Assembly: GCA_026707405.1 (NCBI GenBank)
Contig: JAPOWW010000002.1
Coordinates: 62,001-126,000 of the forward strand
DNA: 64,000 nucleotides
From: Chloroflexota bacterium
GTDB lineage: Bacteria > Chloroflexota > UBA11872 > VXNJ01
Direction of reading: 5' to 3'
A program made the translations under genes and the position numbers. The notes under the pieces are model-generated. The model saw nothing but the letters and a program-made list of their open reading frames with translations. It did not search any database and was not told where the DNA came from. How positions within the stretch are numbered: the first letter of the stretch is position 1; every line of letters begins with the position of its first letter. Positions 55,074 to 63,363 of the stretch are shown here, one piece after another.

Positions 55074-56670
55074 AGGCTGATACGACGCGAAACGAGTAGA
55101 GGTCCGCGTTCCGCATCAGGAACTTCAGCTTTCTGTAAGGAGTCGCCGACGGCAGCGATTCCTGGTCGGCCGGCATGGGTAGCGACGGATCGTTACGCCA
55201 GCTCACCTGATGACGAATTGCGTCGCCAGTGAACATGTCGCAATCATCCCAGCCGCGGCCCGGCAGGGCCGCCCCGGACTCGTCGGTGACCGCGACCTTC
55301 ACGTAGCCATCGTGTCCGCACGCGGCGTTGACTATGAGCCGGTCGCCCGCCGCGACGAAGGGCTGCGTGTCGAGCATTCCCTCGCGGACGGCATTGGCCC
55401 TTAGAGAAACGAAACCGTCCAGGCGAAGGTTCGCGAGTCCGAGTCCGTACCGCACCTCGTCGTCATCCCAGGCTTCCGGAACCTGCAAGCCTTCGTATTG
55501 CCCGACGTACCACCAGTCGTGATGACACCACGAGCCGCCGTAGTAGATCCGAAGCTCGTCGCCGACGGGAATCGCATGTACGCCGTAGGCCTGCGTCTGG
55601 TCCCACGAGCCGGGCGGACCTGGTTCCAGCCAGGACCAGCCGGGAGCCAGACGCCGCCAGTTGCGGCCGTCGCGGCTGTGCACGAGTTGAACGTCGTTGT
55701 AGTTTTCGACCATGTGAAAGACGTAAAGGAAGCCGATCCATTGGCCTCCCAGGTCGTACTGGGTCATGCCATAGAACGAATCGTCGATATTGTCGAGATC
55801 GGGATCGGGCGCGATGATGAGGCGCGGCGTGCTCCAATTCACGAAATCGCGGCTCTCGGACTGGAATATCCGCCTTCGGTTGCGGCGGCTGGCCACGCCC
55901 TCCATCCTGTCGAAACGAGGGCCGCCCGAAACCTCCCACACGTCTGTCGAGGGCACGCGCGGCGCCCGCCCCTGCCACGGGTGGCGTGTGTTTAAGAGAT
56001 ACGTTTGCGTAGCCTGATCGAAGGCCACGATCGTGACGTCGCTCAGCCGGTTTTTGAGGTTGCCGAAGACTGGCGGCTCTTCCGCCGGCGTCCAATGGAC
56101 TCCATCCGGCGAGTACGCCAGGCGAATCTCTTGATCGTTCGCTGCTTTCGGCGGCGAATCAGCCGGAATGAAGCTGTGCATCGCTTTGTAGCGCCGCCCG
56201 CCATCGGTCTCGAGGGGATCGTCTAGCACGGTCATGTTCCAGACCGACCCGTAGCCCGCGCCTCCGAACACCCCGTTGGTGTCGTGCCCCTCCACCTCTA
56301 TCAGCCCCATCGCCGGCTTTTCCCAGGTCAGCCCGTCATCCGAGCACGCGTAGAGATGGGTGTCCTGTGTGTAGTCCCAGGCCATGATCGAGCCGCCGTG
56401 GGCTGCATGCTTGGCGCGGTCGAATTTCCAGTCGGAGTAAAGGCAGCGAAATTGCCCCGAGTCCGCGTCGCGCCACAGCGCGAAGTCGGCGGTCCCGAAA
56501 TAGACGAAGTGCTCCCAGGGTCTGTCCTTCTTTATCAGCGGGTTGGCTTCGGACTTTTCCGGCCTGTGGATGACTCGGGTGAGGTTCTGGACCGATTCCA
56601 CGATGCCGTCGTCAAAGAAGAACTGCGGTTGGTCCTCGATCACCAACGAGGTCGCGTCCAGCGTACCCAT
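55072..56670 (-). CDS. beta-propeller (glycosidase-like) protein, paralogue 2
   Basis: 532 residues, clearly related to the gene at 53440 along its full length. Matching blocks include FFFDDGIVESVQNLTRVIH, NPLIKKDRPWE, DGLTWEKPAMGLIEVEG, NIDDSFYGM, VHSRDGRNWRRL and YYGGSWCHHDWWYVGQ. Asp-box-like repeats suggest a propeller. The C-terminus CGHDGYVKVAVTDESG resembles a beta-sandwich. It faces its paralogue tail to tail and is divergent from the ABC substrate-binding protein. No signal peptide is visible. Function is unknown beyond glycosidase-like fold. Confidence 0.75.
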   Translation of the reverse strand: MGTLDATSLVIEDQPQFFFDDGIVESVQNLTRVIHRPEKSEANPLIKKDRPWEHFVYFGTADFALWRDADSGQFRCLYSDWKFDRAKHAAHGGSIMAWDYTQDTHLYACSDDGLTWEKPAMGLIEVEGHDTNGVFGGAGYGSVWNMTVLDDPLETDGGRRYKAMHSFIPADSPPKAANDQEIRLAYSPDGVHWTPAEEPPVFGNLKNRLSDVTIVAFDQATQTYLLNTRHPWQGRAPRVPSTDVWEVSGGPRFDRMEGVASRRNRRRIFQSESRDFVNWSTPRLIIAPDPDLDNIDDSFYGMTQYDLGGQWIGFLYVFHMVENYNDVQLVHSRDGRNWRRLAPGWSWLEPGPPGSWDQTQAYGVHAIPVGDELRIYYGGSWCHHDWWYVGQYEGLQVPEAWDDDEVRYGLGLANLRLDGFVSLRANAVREGMLDTQPFVAAGDRLIVNAACGHDGYVKVAVTDESGAALPGRGWDDCDMFTGDAIRHQVSWRNDPSLPMPADQESLPSATPYRKLKFLMRNADLYSFRVVSA

Positions 56671-56789
56671 GAGAATCTTCTCCTAACACGTATGGCAGAC
56701 CGCTCGCGGCAGGCCGGTCCTCGCCAAGCCAGCTCCAGCATCGGCCCCTTGACTAACCAAAGGATAGTGCCGTGGCCGTGGGGCAGCGA

Positions 56790-56816
56790 TTGACAGAATC
56801 GCTAAGAGTGTATGAT
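56790..56816 (+). promoter_or_regulatory. candidate promoter of the ABC transporter operon
   Basis: TTGACA at 56790-56795 and TATGAT at 56811-56816, 15 bases apart, a slightly short spacing. It lies about 60 bases before the substrate-binding-protein start. The sequence is a good match to both boxes but is unproven. Confidence 0.35.
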
Positions 56817-56877
56817 GTCGCGGGATTGACAAGGGCATTTCATCGTGTCCATCGCAGTGGTGATGAAGGGGGTTCCC

Positions 56878-58284
56878 ATGCGGAAATCGATATTCCGAGG
56901 TAACACGGTCAGCAGGCGCGGCCTGCTGCGCTCAGGTCTTGTGCTCGGCGTCGGAACCGTTGCCGCTATGGCGCTGTCAGGCTGCGGCGAGGAAGAAGAA
57001 GTAGCCGCACCGGCCCCCGCCGCCACCGCCGCCCCAACGCAGGTGGTGGCGGCAACGGAAGCCCCTCCGAGCATGGAGAAGGTCACCATCAAGATGTGGA
57101 CCGCCTCCGTCGAGGACATCAATCCGATACATGAGGAAGAGGTGGCCAATTTCACTTCGATGATGCCGAACGTCTCCATCGACCTCACGCTCGTTCCGTG
57201 GTCCGACGTTCAGACCAAGCAGCTGACTTCTCTGGCCGCGGGCGACAAGCCCGATATCGCCTACACCCACTCCGAGCTCAATTCCACCTTCGCGTGGCGC
57301 GGTGTGCTTCAGTCTCTCGACGAGTACATGGCCGCCGATGGCGACTTCGACCGGGACGACTTCTTCGCCGGGCCGCTCGAGAATCTCTCTTACCGCGGCA
57401 AGGTCAACGGGGTCCCGATGTATTCGGGGCCTGTCATCTTCGTGTACAACCGCGAAATGATCGGCGAGCTCGGCTTTGACGACCCTTGGGAGATGTACCA
57501 GGAGGGCAATTGGACGATCGATGCCTACGAACAGATTGTTCGGGCGGCCGCCACCGGCTCGGGCGCGGACAGGATCTACGGTGATAGGGAGTTGCCGAAC
57601 GCGCTGAAGATCTGGTGGCTCTGGATTCAGGGCTTCGACGGCCAGGTCTGGAACGACAAGGTCTCGGAGAGCCTCATGCACGAGGCAAACGCCTTGAAAA
57701 CCTGGGACTGGCTGACGACCCTCGTCAAAGACGAGGTGTGGGCCGACTCCACGGTGACCGGCGCATTTTCAGGCGGCGCGGAGGGAATGTTCGTCAGCCG
57801 CAAGATGCCCTTCTATACGGCGTCGCGGTGGGTGACCACGAATATCCCCGAGGAGTTCCCGGCAGCTACCGCGCCGATGTACAAGATGCCTAACGGCGAC
57901 GATAACGGCCGCGACGGCACCGACGGCGTGGGTATGCATGCCGACACCAAACATCCCGACGAGGCGTGGGCGGTGCTCAAGCATTGGGCGACTGACGTGA
58001 TGGATCGGTTTGTTGAGATTCGCTACACCAATCCGACCCGGCGTTCGGTTCTTAATAGTCCGGCTTGGGCGGCCGCCATGGCGACGTGGGACAACGTCGA
58101 GGTGCACAACGCGTCCCTGGAGCAGATTCGGCGCGGTTTCTACCATCCGCCCGGCTACCGCGAGATCAACACCATTTTGAAGAAGGCTTATGACGAGGTG
58201 AAGCTCGGACAAAAGAACTCGGCGGACGCCTTCTCAGCGATCAAGCCCGACATCGACGCAATCCTGCAGGAAAGCTCGGAGTAG
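56878..58284 (+). CDS. ABC transporter substrate-binding lipoprotein
   Basis: A 468-residue carbohydrate-type extracellular solute-binding protein (family 1). The signal carries a twin-arginine motif, SRRGLLRSG (Arg13-Arg14), and a lipobox ALSGC with Cys36, so export by Tat and lipid anchoring are likely. A Glu- and Ala/Pro/Thr-rich linker follows to residue about 62, then the binding domain. The ATG at 56878 has AAGGGGG five bases upstream. It precedes two permeases; a hairpin lies between. The substrate is unknown, probably an oligosaccharide or a sugar derivative. Confidence 0.92.
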   Translation: MRKSIFRGNTVSRRGLLRSGLVLGVGTVAAMALSGCGEEEEVAAPAPAATAAPTQVVAATEAPPSMEKVTIKMWTASVEDINPIHEEEVANFTSMMPNVSIDLTLVPWSDVQTKQLTSLAAGDKPDIAYTHSELNSTFAWRGVLQSLDEYMAADGDFDRDDFFAGPLENLSYRGKVNGVPMYSGPVIFVYNREMIGELGFDDPWEMYQEGNWTIDAYEQIVRAAATGSGADRIYGDRELPNALKIWWLWIQGFDGQVWNDKVSESLMHEANALKTWDWLTTLVKDEVWADSTVTGAFSGGAEGMFVSRKMPFYTASRWVTTNIPEEFPAATAPMYKMPNGDDNGRDGTDGVGMHADTKHPDEAWAVLKHWATDVMDRFVEIRYTNPTRRSVLNSPAWAAAMATWDNVEVHNASLEQIRRGFYHPPGYREINTILKKAYDEVKLGQKNSADAFSAIKPDIDAILQESSE

Positions 58285-58300
58285 CCGCTCCGGAGTTCTA

Positions 58301-58336
58301 CCCACGGCCCATGCGCTGTGGCGCGTGGGCCGTGGG
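58301..58336 (+). terminator. strong stem-loop between substrate-binding protein and permease
   Basis: The arms at 58301-58316 and 58321-58336 pair over 16 positions with one G-U pair and a TGTG loop. It begins 16 bases after the binding-protein stop. No T-run follows. It may stop part of the transcription or protect the upstream mRNA, giving more binding protein than permease, as often seen in ABC importers. Confidence 0.65.
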
Positions 58337-58523
58337 TAATGAAAAATCGTGTCACAAGCAGCTGCGAAGGGCCTTGAGCTTGTGACCTATGGTCGGAGAG
58401 GTGATGCGTGCGACTATGCCAAATACGCTGCGCCTTGCCCGAGGCGGTTTCGCGCTTGTTCTTGGTAACACCTGACGCTACGTTCCGTCCCTTTCCGGCG
58501 CGCCTTGCCGGCCGCCGCTAGAC

Positions 58524-59456
58524 ATGCAGGCAAGCCAGGTTTCATCACCCGCGCGGGCCGCGCCGCGTATAAGCCGTCAACGGCTTAAGTACTACGCCCA
58601 GGGCTACGCGTTCATCAGCCCGTGGATCATCGGCACCGCCTTGTTCACCGTCTATCCGGTCGCCTACTCGGCGGTGCTGACTTTCACAAAATTCGATCTG
58701 CTTACTCCCCCCGAATACATCGGCGCCGGAAACTTCGACCGGATGATCGGCGACTCGCAGTTCCCGACGGCTCTGATCAACACCGCCTACTACACGTTCA
58801 TCGCGGTCCCGCTACAGCTTTTCGTCGCGCTCATAATGGCTCTTTTCCTGAACCAGCAGCTCAGGTTCATCAACGTCTTCCGCACGCTGTTCTATCTTCC
58901 GACGGTGACGCCCACGGTGGCGAGCGTGATCATCTTCATGTATCTCTACAACCCCGACTTTGGGTTCTTCAACGTGGCGCTGGGCTGGTTCGGGATTCCG
59001 GGAGTCAAGTGGCTCGGGGACCCCAACTGGGCCAAGCCCGCGCTCATCCTGCTAAGCCTGTGGTACGTCGGCGGTCAGATGGTCATTTTCCTGGCGGGCC
59101 TGCAAAGCGTCCCCGATGCTCTCTTGGAAGCTGCGTCGATCGACGGCGCTGGCACGCTGCGGAAATTCTGGCACGTCACGATTCCGATGATTACGCCGAC
59201 GATATTCTTCAACCTCGTTCTCGGAATCATCGGTTCTTTCCAGGTGTTCACTGTTGCTTTCATCGCCACGAGAGGCGGACCTATCGATTCCACCCTGTTC
59301 TACGTGTTGTGGATTTACCGGCACGCCTTCGAGAACCTCAACATGGGGTACGCCGCGGCAATCGGATGGGTATTGCTCGTGATCATCCTTATCTTCACTC
59401 TCCTGCAGTTCGCCATCAGCCAGCGGTGGGTCTACTACGAAGCGGAGGGGAGCTAG
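58524..59456 (+). CDS. ABC carbohydrate transporter permease (MalF-like)
   Basis: 310 residues with six predicted membrane helices. The ABC-permease EAA loop is EAASIDGAGTLRKFWHVTIP, where the ATPase docks. A short cytoplasmic N-terminus is typical of the MalF/UgpA type without the long periplasmic loop. It lies 3 bases before the second permease on the same strand and is part of the binding protein-permease-permease operon. No ATPase gene is present in the window, so it probably uses a shared MsmX-type ATPase. Confidence 0.92.
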   Translation: MQASQVSSPARAAPRISRQRLKYYAQGYAFISPWIIGTALFTVYPVAYSAVLTFTKFDLLTPPEYIGAGNFDRMIGDSQFPTALINTAYYTFIAVPLQLFVALIMALFLNQQLRFINVFRTLFYLPTVTPTVASVIIFMYLYNPDFGFFNVALGWFGIPGVKWLGDPNWAKPALILLSLWYVGGQMVIFLAGLQSVPDALLEAASIDGAGTLRKFWHVTIPMITPTIFFNLVLGIIGSFQVFTVAFIATRGGPIDSTLFYVLWIYRHAFENLNMGYAAAIGWVLLVIILIFTLLQFAISQRWVYYEAEGS

Positions 59457-59459
59457 CCG

Positions 59460-60395
59460 ATGGGGCTCAAAGCCGTCGGACGAGACCCTGCCGCGTCGAT
59501 AACTCGGTCCCCACGGCCGGTCGACGTGCTGCGCAGTTGGCTGGTAGCGGCCGTCAAGTATGGGAGCCTGGCGGCCATCGCCTTCGTCACCGCAATTCCG
59601 CTTCTCTGGATGCTCTCCACTTCCCTGAAGGAAACCGGCAAGGAGTTTCTGTTTCCGCCCCAGTGGATCCCGGTTCCGGCAGTCTGGTCGAACTACGCCA
59701 ACGTCTGGGGCGTTATCGACAATCTCGCGCTCTACACGTCCAACAGCTTCATCGTCGCCGGTCTTGCAACGCTGGGGACCGTACTGAGTTGCTCGCTCGT
59801 CGCGTTCGGATTCGCTCGCATGGAGTTCCCCGGACGCGGGCCGCTGTTCATCGTGCTGCTCGCGTCGTTGATGCTCCCGGGGATCATCACCCTGGTGCCC
59901 ACTTACATCCTGTTCAAGAACTTCGGCTGGATCGACACGCCGCTTCCTCTAATCGTCCCGTACTGGTTCGGCGGCGGAGCTTTTGGGACCGCGTTCTACA
60001 CGTTCCTCATCCGCCAGTTCATGCTTCAGCTTCCGAAAGAGCTCGACGAAGCGGCGGTCGTCGACGGCGCGTCCTTTTTCCGCATCTACTGGATGATTCT
60101 CATGCCGCTTGCCCGGCCGGCGCTGGCCGCCTCGGCGATCTTCTCCTTCATTCAGCATTGGAACGAGTTCCTCCACCCGCTGATCTTCATAGATACCGAG
60201 CGCTGGCGGACTCTCGCGCTGGCCCTGCGGTTTTTCCTTGCCGAGTTCACCGAATGCTGCGCGCGCTCGCCGACTCCCTGGAACATGTTGATGGCGGGTT
60301 CGGTGCTCATGCTCACTCCCGTGCTCGTCATATTCTTCGCCGCCCAGCGCTATTTCATCCGCGGCATCGCGCTCTCGGGGCTCGGTGGCCGCTAG
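59460..60395 (+). CDS. ABC carbohydrate transporter permease (MalG-like)
   Basis: 311 residues with six membrane helices. The EAA loop EAAVVDGASFFRIYWMILMP and the MalG-like N-terminus ending in a helix before PLLWMLSTSLK identify the family. It starts 3 bases after the first permease. No sugar ATPase follows; a ScyD-like gene comes next after 167 bases. Confidence 0.92.
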   Translation: MGLKAVGRDPAASITRSPRPVDVLRSWLVAAVKYGSLAAIAFVTAIPLLWMLSTSLKETGKEFLFPPQWIPVPAVWSNYANVWGVIDNLALYTSNSFIVAGLATLGTVLSCSLVAFGFARMEFPGRGPLFIVLLASLMLPGIITLVPTYILFKNFGWIDTPLPLIVPYWFGGGAFGTAFYTFLIRQFMLQLPKELDEAAVVDGASFFRIYWMILMPLARPALAASAIFSFIQHWNEFLHPLIFIDTERWRTLALALRFFLAEFTECCARSPTPWNMLMAGSVLMLTPVLVIFFAAQRYFIRGIALSGLGGR

Positions 60396-60562
60396 AACGA
60401 GTCGATTCCGGGATTCGATCGCCGCGGGCCCTCGGCTTTCGGTCAGTGGAGTGATGTGAAGAAGGGCGGGAATAGGATTGCCGCGAGCCAGAGTCAGATC
60501 AACACCTGCGACTCACGAAGCTTCTTTGATAGCGCCGCTTGGGACTTTCGTATGACTCACAG

Positions 60563-61588
60563 ATGGCGATAGCCGTTCAGTCGCGGACGCTCGGTCTCGC
60601 CAGCTTGTTGACGATGGCCTTTCTCGCTATCGCCTGTCGCGCCGACCCGGACTGTGAAGCCCAGGTCTACTCGGTGTTCGAGGGACTTACCGAACCGCGC
60701 GGATTGACCGTGGGAAGCGACGGAGTCGTCTATATCGCCGAAGTCGGACCGCCTGAGGCGGGCGGGCGGATCATCCGAATCGATGACGGGCAGGTCGACA
60801 CCCTTCTCGCCGGGCTCCCGGTATTCACGCACGCGAACGAGGAGCGCGTCGGGGCCAGCGCTGTCGCGCTGCGGGGCGACCAGGTGTACGTGCTGATCGG
60901 CGAAGGCCGGGAATCTCCAAGCTCGTCGCTGCTGCTTACGCGAAGCGGGGGCGAGTTCGATGTAGTCGCAGACCTCCACGCCTATATTCGCGTTGCCCAT
61001 CCAAAGTACGCGAACCGCCTCGATCCCGGTCCAGTTCCGTCCAATCCCTTCGCGGTCGCATATCACGACGCTCAGGACCTCTTCTACGTGGTCGACAGCG
61101 GCGTCAATGCCCTCCTTTCGGTTGAGTCCGACGGAGAGACGAACATCGTGGTCACCTGGGATAACAACCCCGTTCCTACCGGCGTTGCCGTCGGACCCGA
61201 CGGCAACCTCTACGTGGCCCACTTCAGCCCGCTGCCATATTTGGCAGGCACTGGTTCAGTCGTCCGCGTGACTCCGGCGGGGGAAGTCTCGGAGGTAGTC
61301 GCTGACCTGACCACCCCGATCGGCGTGGCCTTCGACGCGGCGGGAGCGATGTACGTTCTCGAATTTTCCGGGGGATTCGACCCGGACGGACCTGAGCTGT
61401 TTGGCCGCGAGAGCGGAAGGCTCCTGAGGGTCGGCGATGGCGGCAACGAGGTTGTTATGGATGGACTGGCGTTTCCGACCGGTCTCGCCGTGGCGCCTTC
61501 GGGCGCGATCTATCTGACGAACTTTGGCGGACTTTCCGCGCCATATACAGGCGCCGTGCTTCGGCTCGATCCTTGCCCGGCGAGCTGA
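60563..61588 (+). CDS. secreted ScyD/ScyE-family beta-propeller
   Basis: 341 residues from the ATG at 60563; a TTG at 60539 is possible. The first 25 residues form a signal-like hydrophobic stretch (LGLASLLTMAFLAIAC); the Cys is not in a perfect lipobox. The rest shows repeated blade motifs (EPRGLTVGSDGVVYIAEVG, PTGVAVGPDGNLYVAHFS, PIGVAFDAAGAMYVLEF, PTGLAVAPSGAIYLTNFG), the NHL/SMP-30-like propeller of ScyD/ScyE relatives. The enzyme activity, if any, is unknown. It may be a surface partner of the transporter, but this is context only. Confidence 0.8.
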   Translation: MAIAVQSRTLGLASLLTMAFLAIACRADPDCEAQVYSVFEGLTEPRGLTVGSDGVVYIAEVGPPEAGGRIIRIDDGQVDTLLAGLPVFTHANEERVGASAVALRGDQVYVLIGEGRESPSSSLLLTRSGGEFDVVADLHAYIRVAHPKYANRLDPGPVPSNPFAVAYHDAQDLFYVVDSGVNALLSVESDGETNIVVTWDNNPVPTGVAVGPDGNLYVAHFSPLPYLAGTGSVVRVTPAGEVSEVVADLTTPIGVAFDAAGAMYVLEFSGGFDPDGPELFGRESGRLLRVGDGGNEVVMDGLAFPTGLAVAPSGAIYLTNFGGLSAPYTGAVLRLDPCPAS

Positions 61589-61696
61589 TTCACACCTATG
61601 CGACACGCCGTCGACAATGCCATCCACGCTCCGCGGTCTCGGCGATTACGAAGTCGGCAGCCCGGCTATTCGGATGCGCGCGACAAGTAAAATCTA

Positions 61697-61724
61697 TTGA
61701 CAGTCGCTCATAGATGCATACGTT
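61697..61724 (+). promoter_or_regulatory. possible promoter before the MttB homologue
   Basis: A perfect TTGACA at 61697-61702, with a poor -10 (TACGTT at 61719-61724, 16-base spacer). It stands 46 bases before the ATG. Weakly supported. Confidence 0.25.
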
Positions 61725-61769
61725 CGGCTTTGACCCTACGAGACGATCATCCTCCTGAAGGAGGCCCAG

Positions 61770-63224
61770 ATGATTAACGGCTCCGCGTTGCCGAGGCTCC
61801 CAAAGGCGGATGTCGAACGCCTTCATGATGCCTCGCTTGAAGTGCTCGCCGACAAGGGTATTGCCATCTACGACGACACGTTGCGTGGGCTTCTCCTGAA
61901 CGCGGGCGCTATTCCGTCGACCGATCAGCTTCTATGTCTGCCGCGCTCTTTGGTCGAATGGGCGCTCTCGCAAGCCCCGCGAGACATACGCCTTTACGAC
62001 ATGGCCGGAAACAGCATGAGGCTGGAGGCGGGGTCCCGGTTTCTGACGACGCCCGGCGATTCGTTGCATTTCTATGACTCGGCCACTGAAACGTTGCGTG
62101 ATCCCCAGCTTGCTGACGTGGGTCCCTATGTCCGCCTCGCGGATGCGCTTCCTGAGATCGCCATGACGCGCGGTCAGCCAATGACGCTGGTCCAGCCTGA
62201 GGGCATTCTCGGAATTCTGCTGGTGACGGAGCAACTCTTGCTGAATACGACCAAGCACCACTTCATTTCGCCCATCGGTGTCGATATGGTCGATGTCTGG
62301 ATCGACATGGCCTCGATCGTCAGTCGCGGCGAGGCCATCGGGAAACGACCATTCTTTAGTGCGATGATCTGCCCGGTCAGCCCTCTGCGTATCGGCATCG
62401 AGGGCGAGCAAAAGCTGCTCGCCCTGGCGAACCACAAGATCCCCATTGCTGCGACGTGCGCTCCGATCATGGGCGCAACCGCCCCCTACACGCAGGCGGG
62501 AACGCTGGCCTTGTTGAACGCCGAGAATCTGGCGGTCCTTGTATCCGCCCAGGTGGTGCAGCCGGGAACTCCGGTGTTCCTGGCGCCCGCGCCCTGCTTG
62601 ATGGACATGGTCACGGCAGCGATCTGCATGGCGACGCCGGAGTTCTTCCAGATGCACCTGGGCGCGATGAGTCTCGCCGAATATTACGGATTGCCCAGCT
62701 ATCACCAGCTGGCGCACACTGACTCGCCCTCTCTCGACTATCAGGCTGGACTCGAGCGCGGTCTCAGCATGTTGGCCTGGTGGCTGGCCGGACCGGCGAT
62801 GATAGGTTCCGCCGGGCAGTTTCACAAAGCAACCGTAGCTTCGCCGGAGCAACTGCTTATGGACGCGGAGTGGTACCGCCACGTTCGGACGCTTTGCTCG
62901 TCCTTTGCGGTCAACGACGAGGAGTTGGCGCTCGACGAGATCGCGGAGACCGAGCCCGGCGGCAACTTCCTGATCGGACGGCGCACGCTGGAACACCTTC
63001 GTGACGGTAGCGTTTTCAGCACCCAGGTGTTCAACCGCGACTCCCTGCAAGGCACTCCCCGCCCGGCTATCGAGCGCGCCCGCGAGCGAGTCGCCGATAT
63101 CGTGAACTCCCACTCGCCCAAGGTTCCAGCGGACATCGCGGACGAAATCCGCGGCTATATGGGCGAACGGCTGCGCAGCGCCGGCAAACGCGACGGCTTG
63201 GAGCCGCATCAGTTCAGCAGATGA
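61770..63224 (+). CDS. trimethylamine methyltransferase family protein (MttB homologue without pyrrolysine)
   Basis: 484 residues, with GAAGGAGG five bases before the ATG, the best ribosome site in this region. It follows the MttB fold from residue 10 (DVERLHDASLEVLADKGIAIYDDTLRGLL), then MTRGQPM, CPVSPLRI and AAICMATPEFFQMHLG. There is no in-frame TAG, so no pyrrolysine; such homologues include glycine-betaine methyltransferases (MtgB) acting with a corrinoid protein. No corrinoid protein or reductive activator is in the window. Substrate likely a quaternary amine, but unknown. Confidence 0.88.
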   Translation: MINGSALPRLPKADVERLHDASLEVLADKGIAIYDDTLRGLLLNAGAIPSTDQLLCLPRSLVEWALSQAPRDIRLYDMAGNSMRLEAGSRFLTTPGDSLHFYDSATETLRDPQLADVGPYVRLADALPEIAMTRGQPMTLVQPEGILGILLVTEQLLLNTTKHHFISPIGVDMVDVWIDMASIVSRGEAIGKRPFFSAMICPVSPLRIGIEGEQKLLALANHKIPIAATCAPIMGATAPYTQAGTLALLNAENLAVLVSAQVVQPGTPVFLAPAPCLMDMVTAAICMATPEFFQMHLGAMSLAEYYGLPSYHQLAHTDSPSLDYQAGLERGLSMLAWWLAGPAMIGSAGQFHKATVASPEQLLMDAEWYRHVRTLCSSFAVNDEELALDEIAETEPGGNFLIGRRTLEHLRDGSVFSTQVFNRDSLQGTPRPAIERARERVADIVNSHSPKVPADIADEIRGYMGERLRSAGKRDGLEPHQFSR

Positions 63225-63363
63225 GTCGAATCGAGAGCTAACGGCCAAGGTCTTTTGCTAGAAACTGCCAGCCCCAGCCCCTCGGGACCGTGCCTCCCGG
63301 CCGATTACCGCTGAAGATCGCGGCCGGTGCGGCGGCTTATAGAACTGACCGCCTAACCGCCGG

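Noticed and set aside
58622-60454. Long open frame of 610 codons across both permease genes
   Set aside because: It is a shadow frame in high-GC DNA; it crosses two proteins with clear permease signatures and encodes an Arg/His-rich sequence with no family.
61770-63224. Pyrrolysine-containing MttB
   Set aside because: There is no in-frame TAG inside the gene.
61932-63248. 438-codon frame on the minus strand
   Set aside because: Antisense to the MttB homologue, with composition of a shadow frame.
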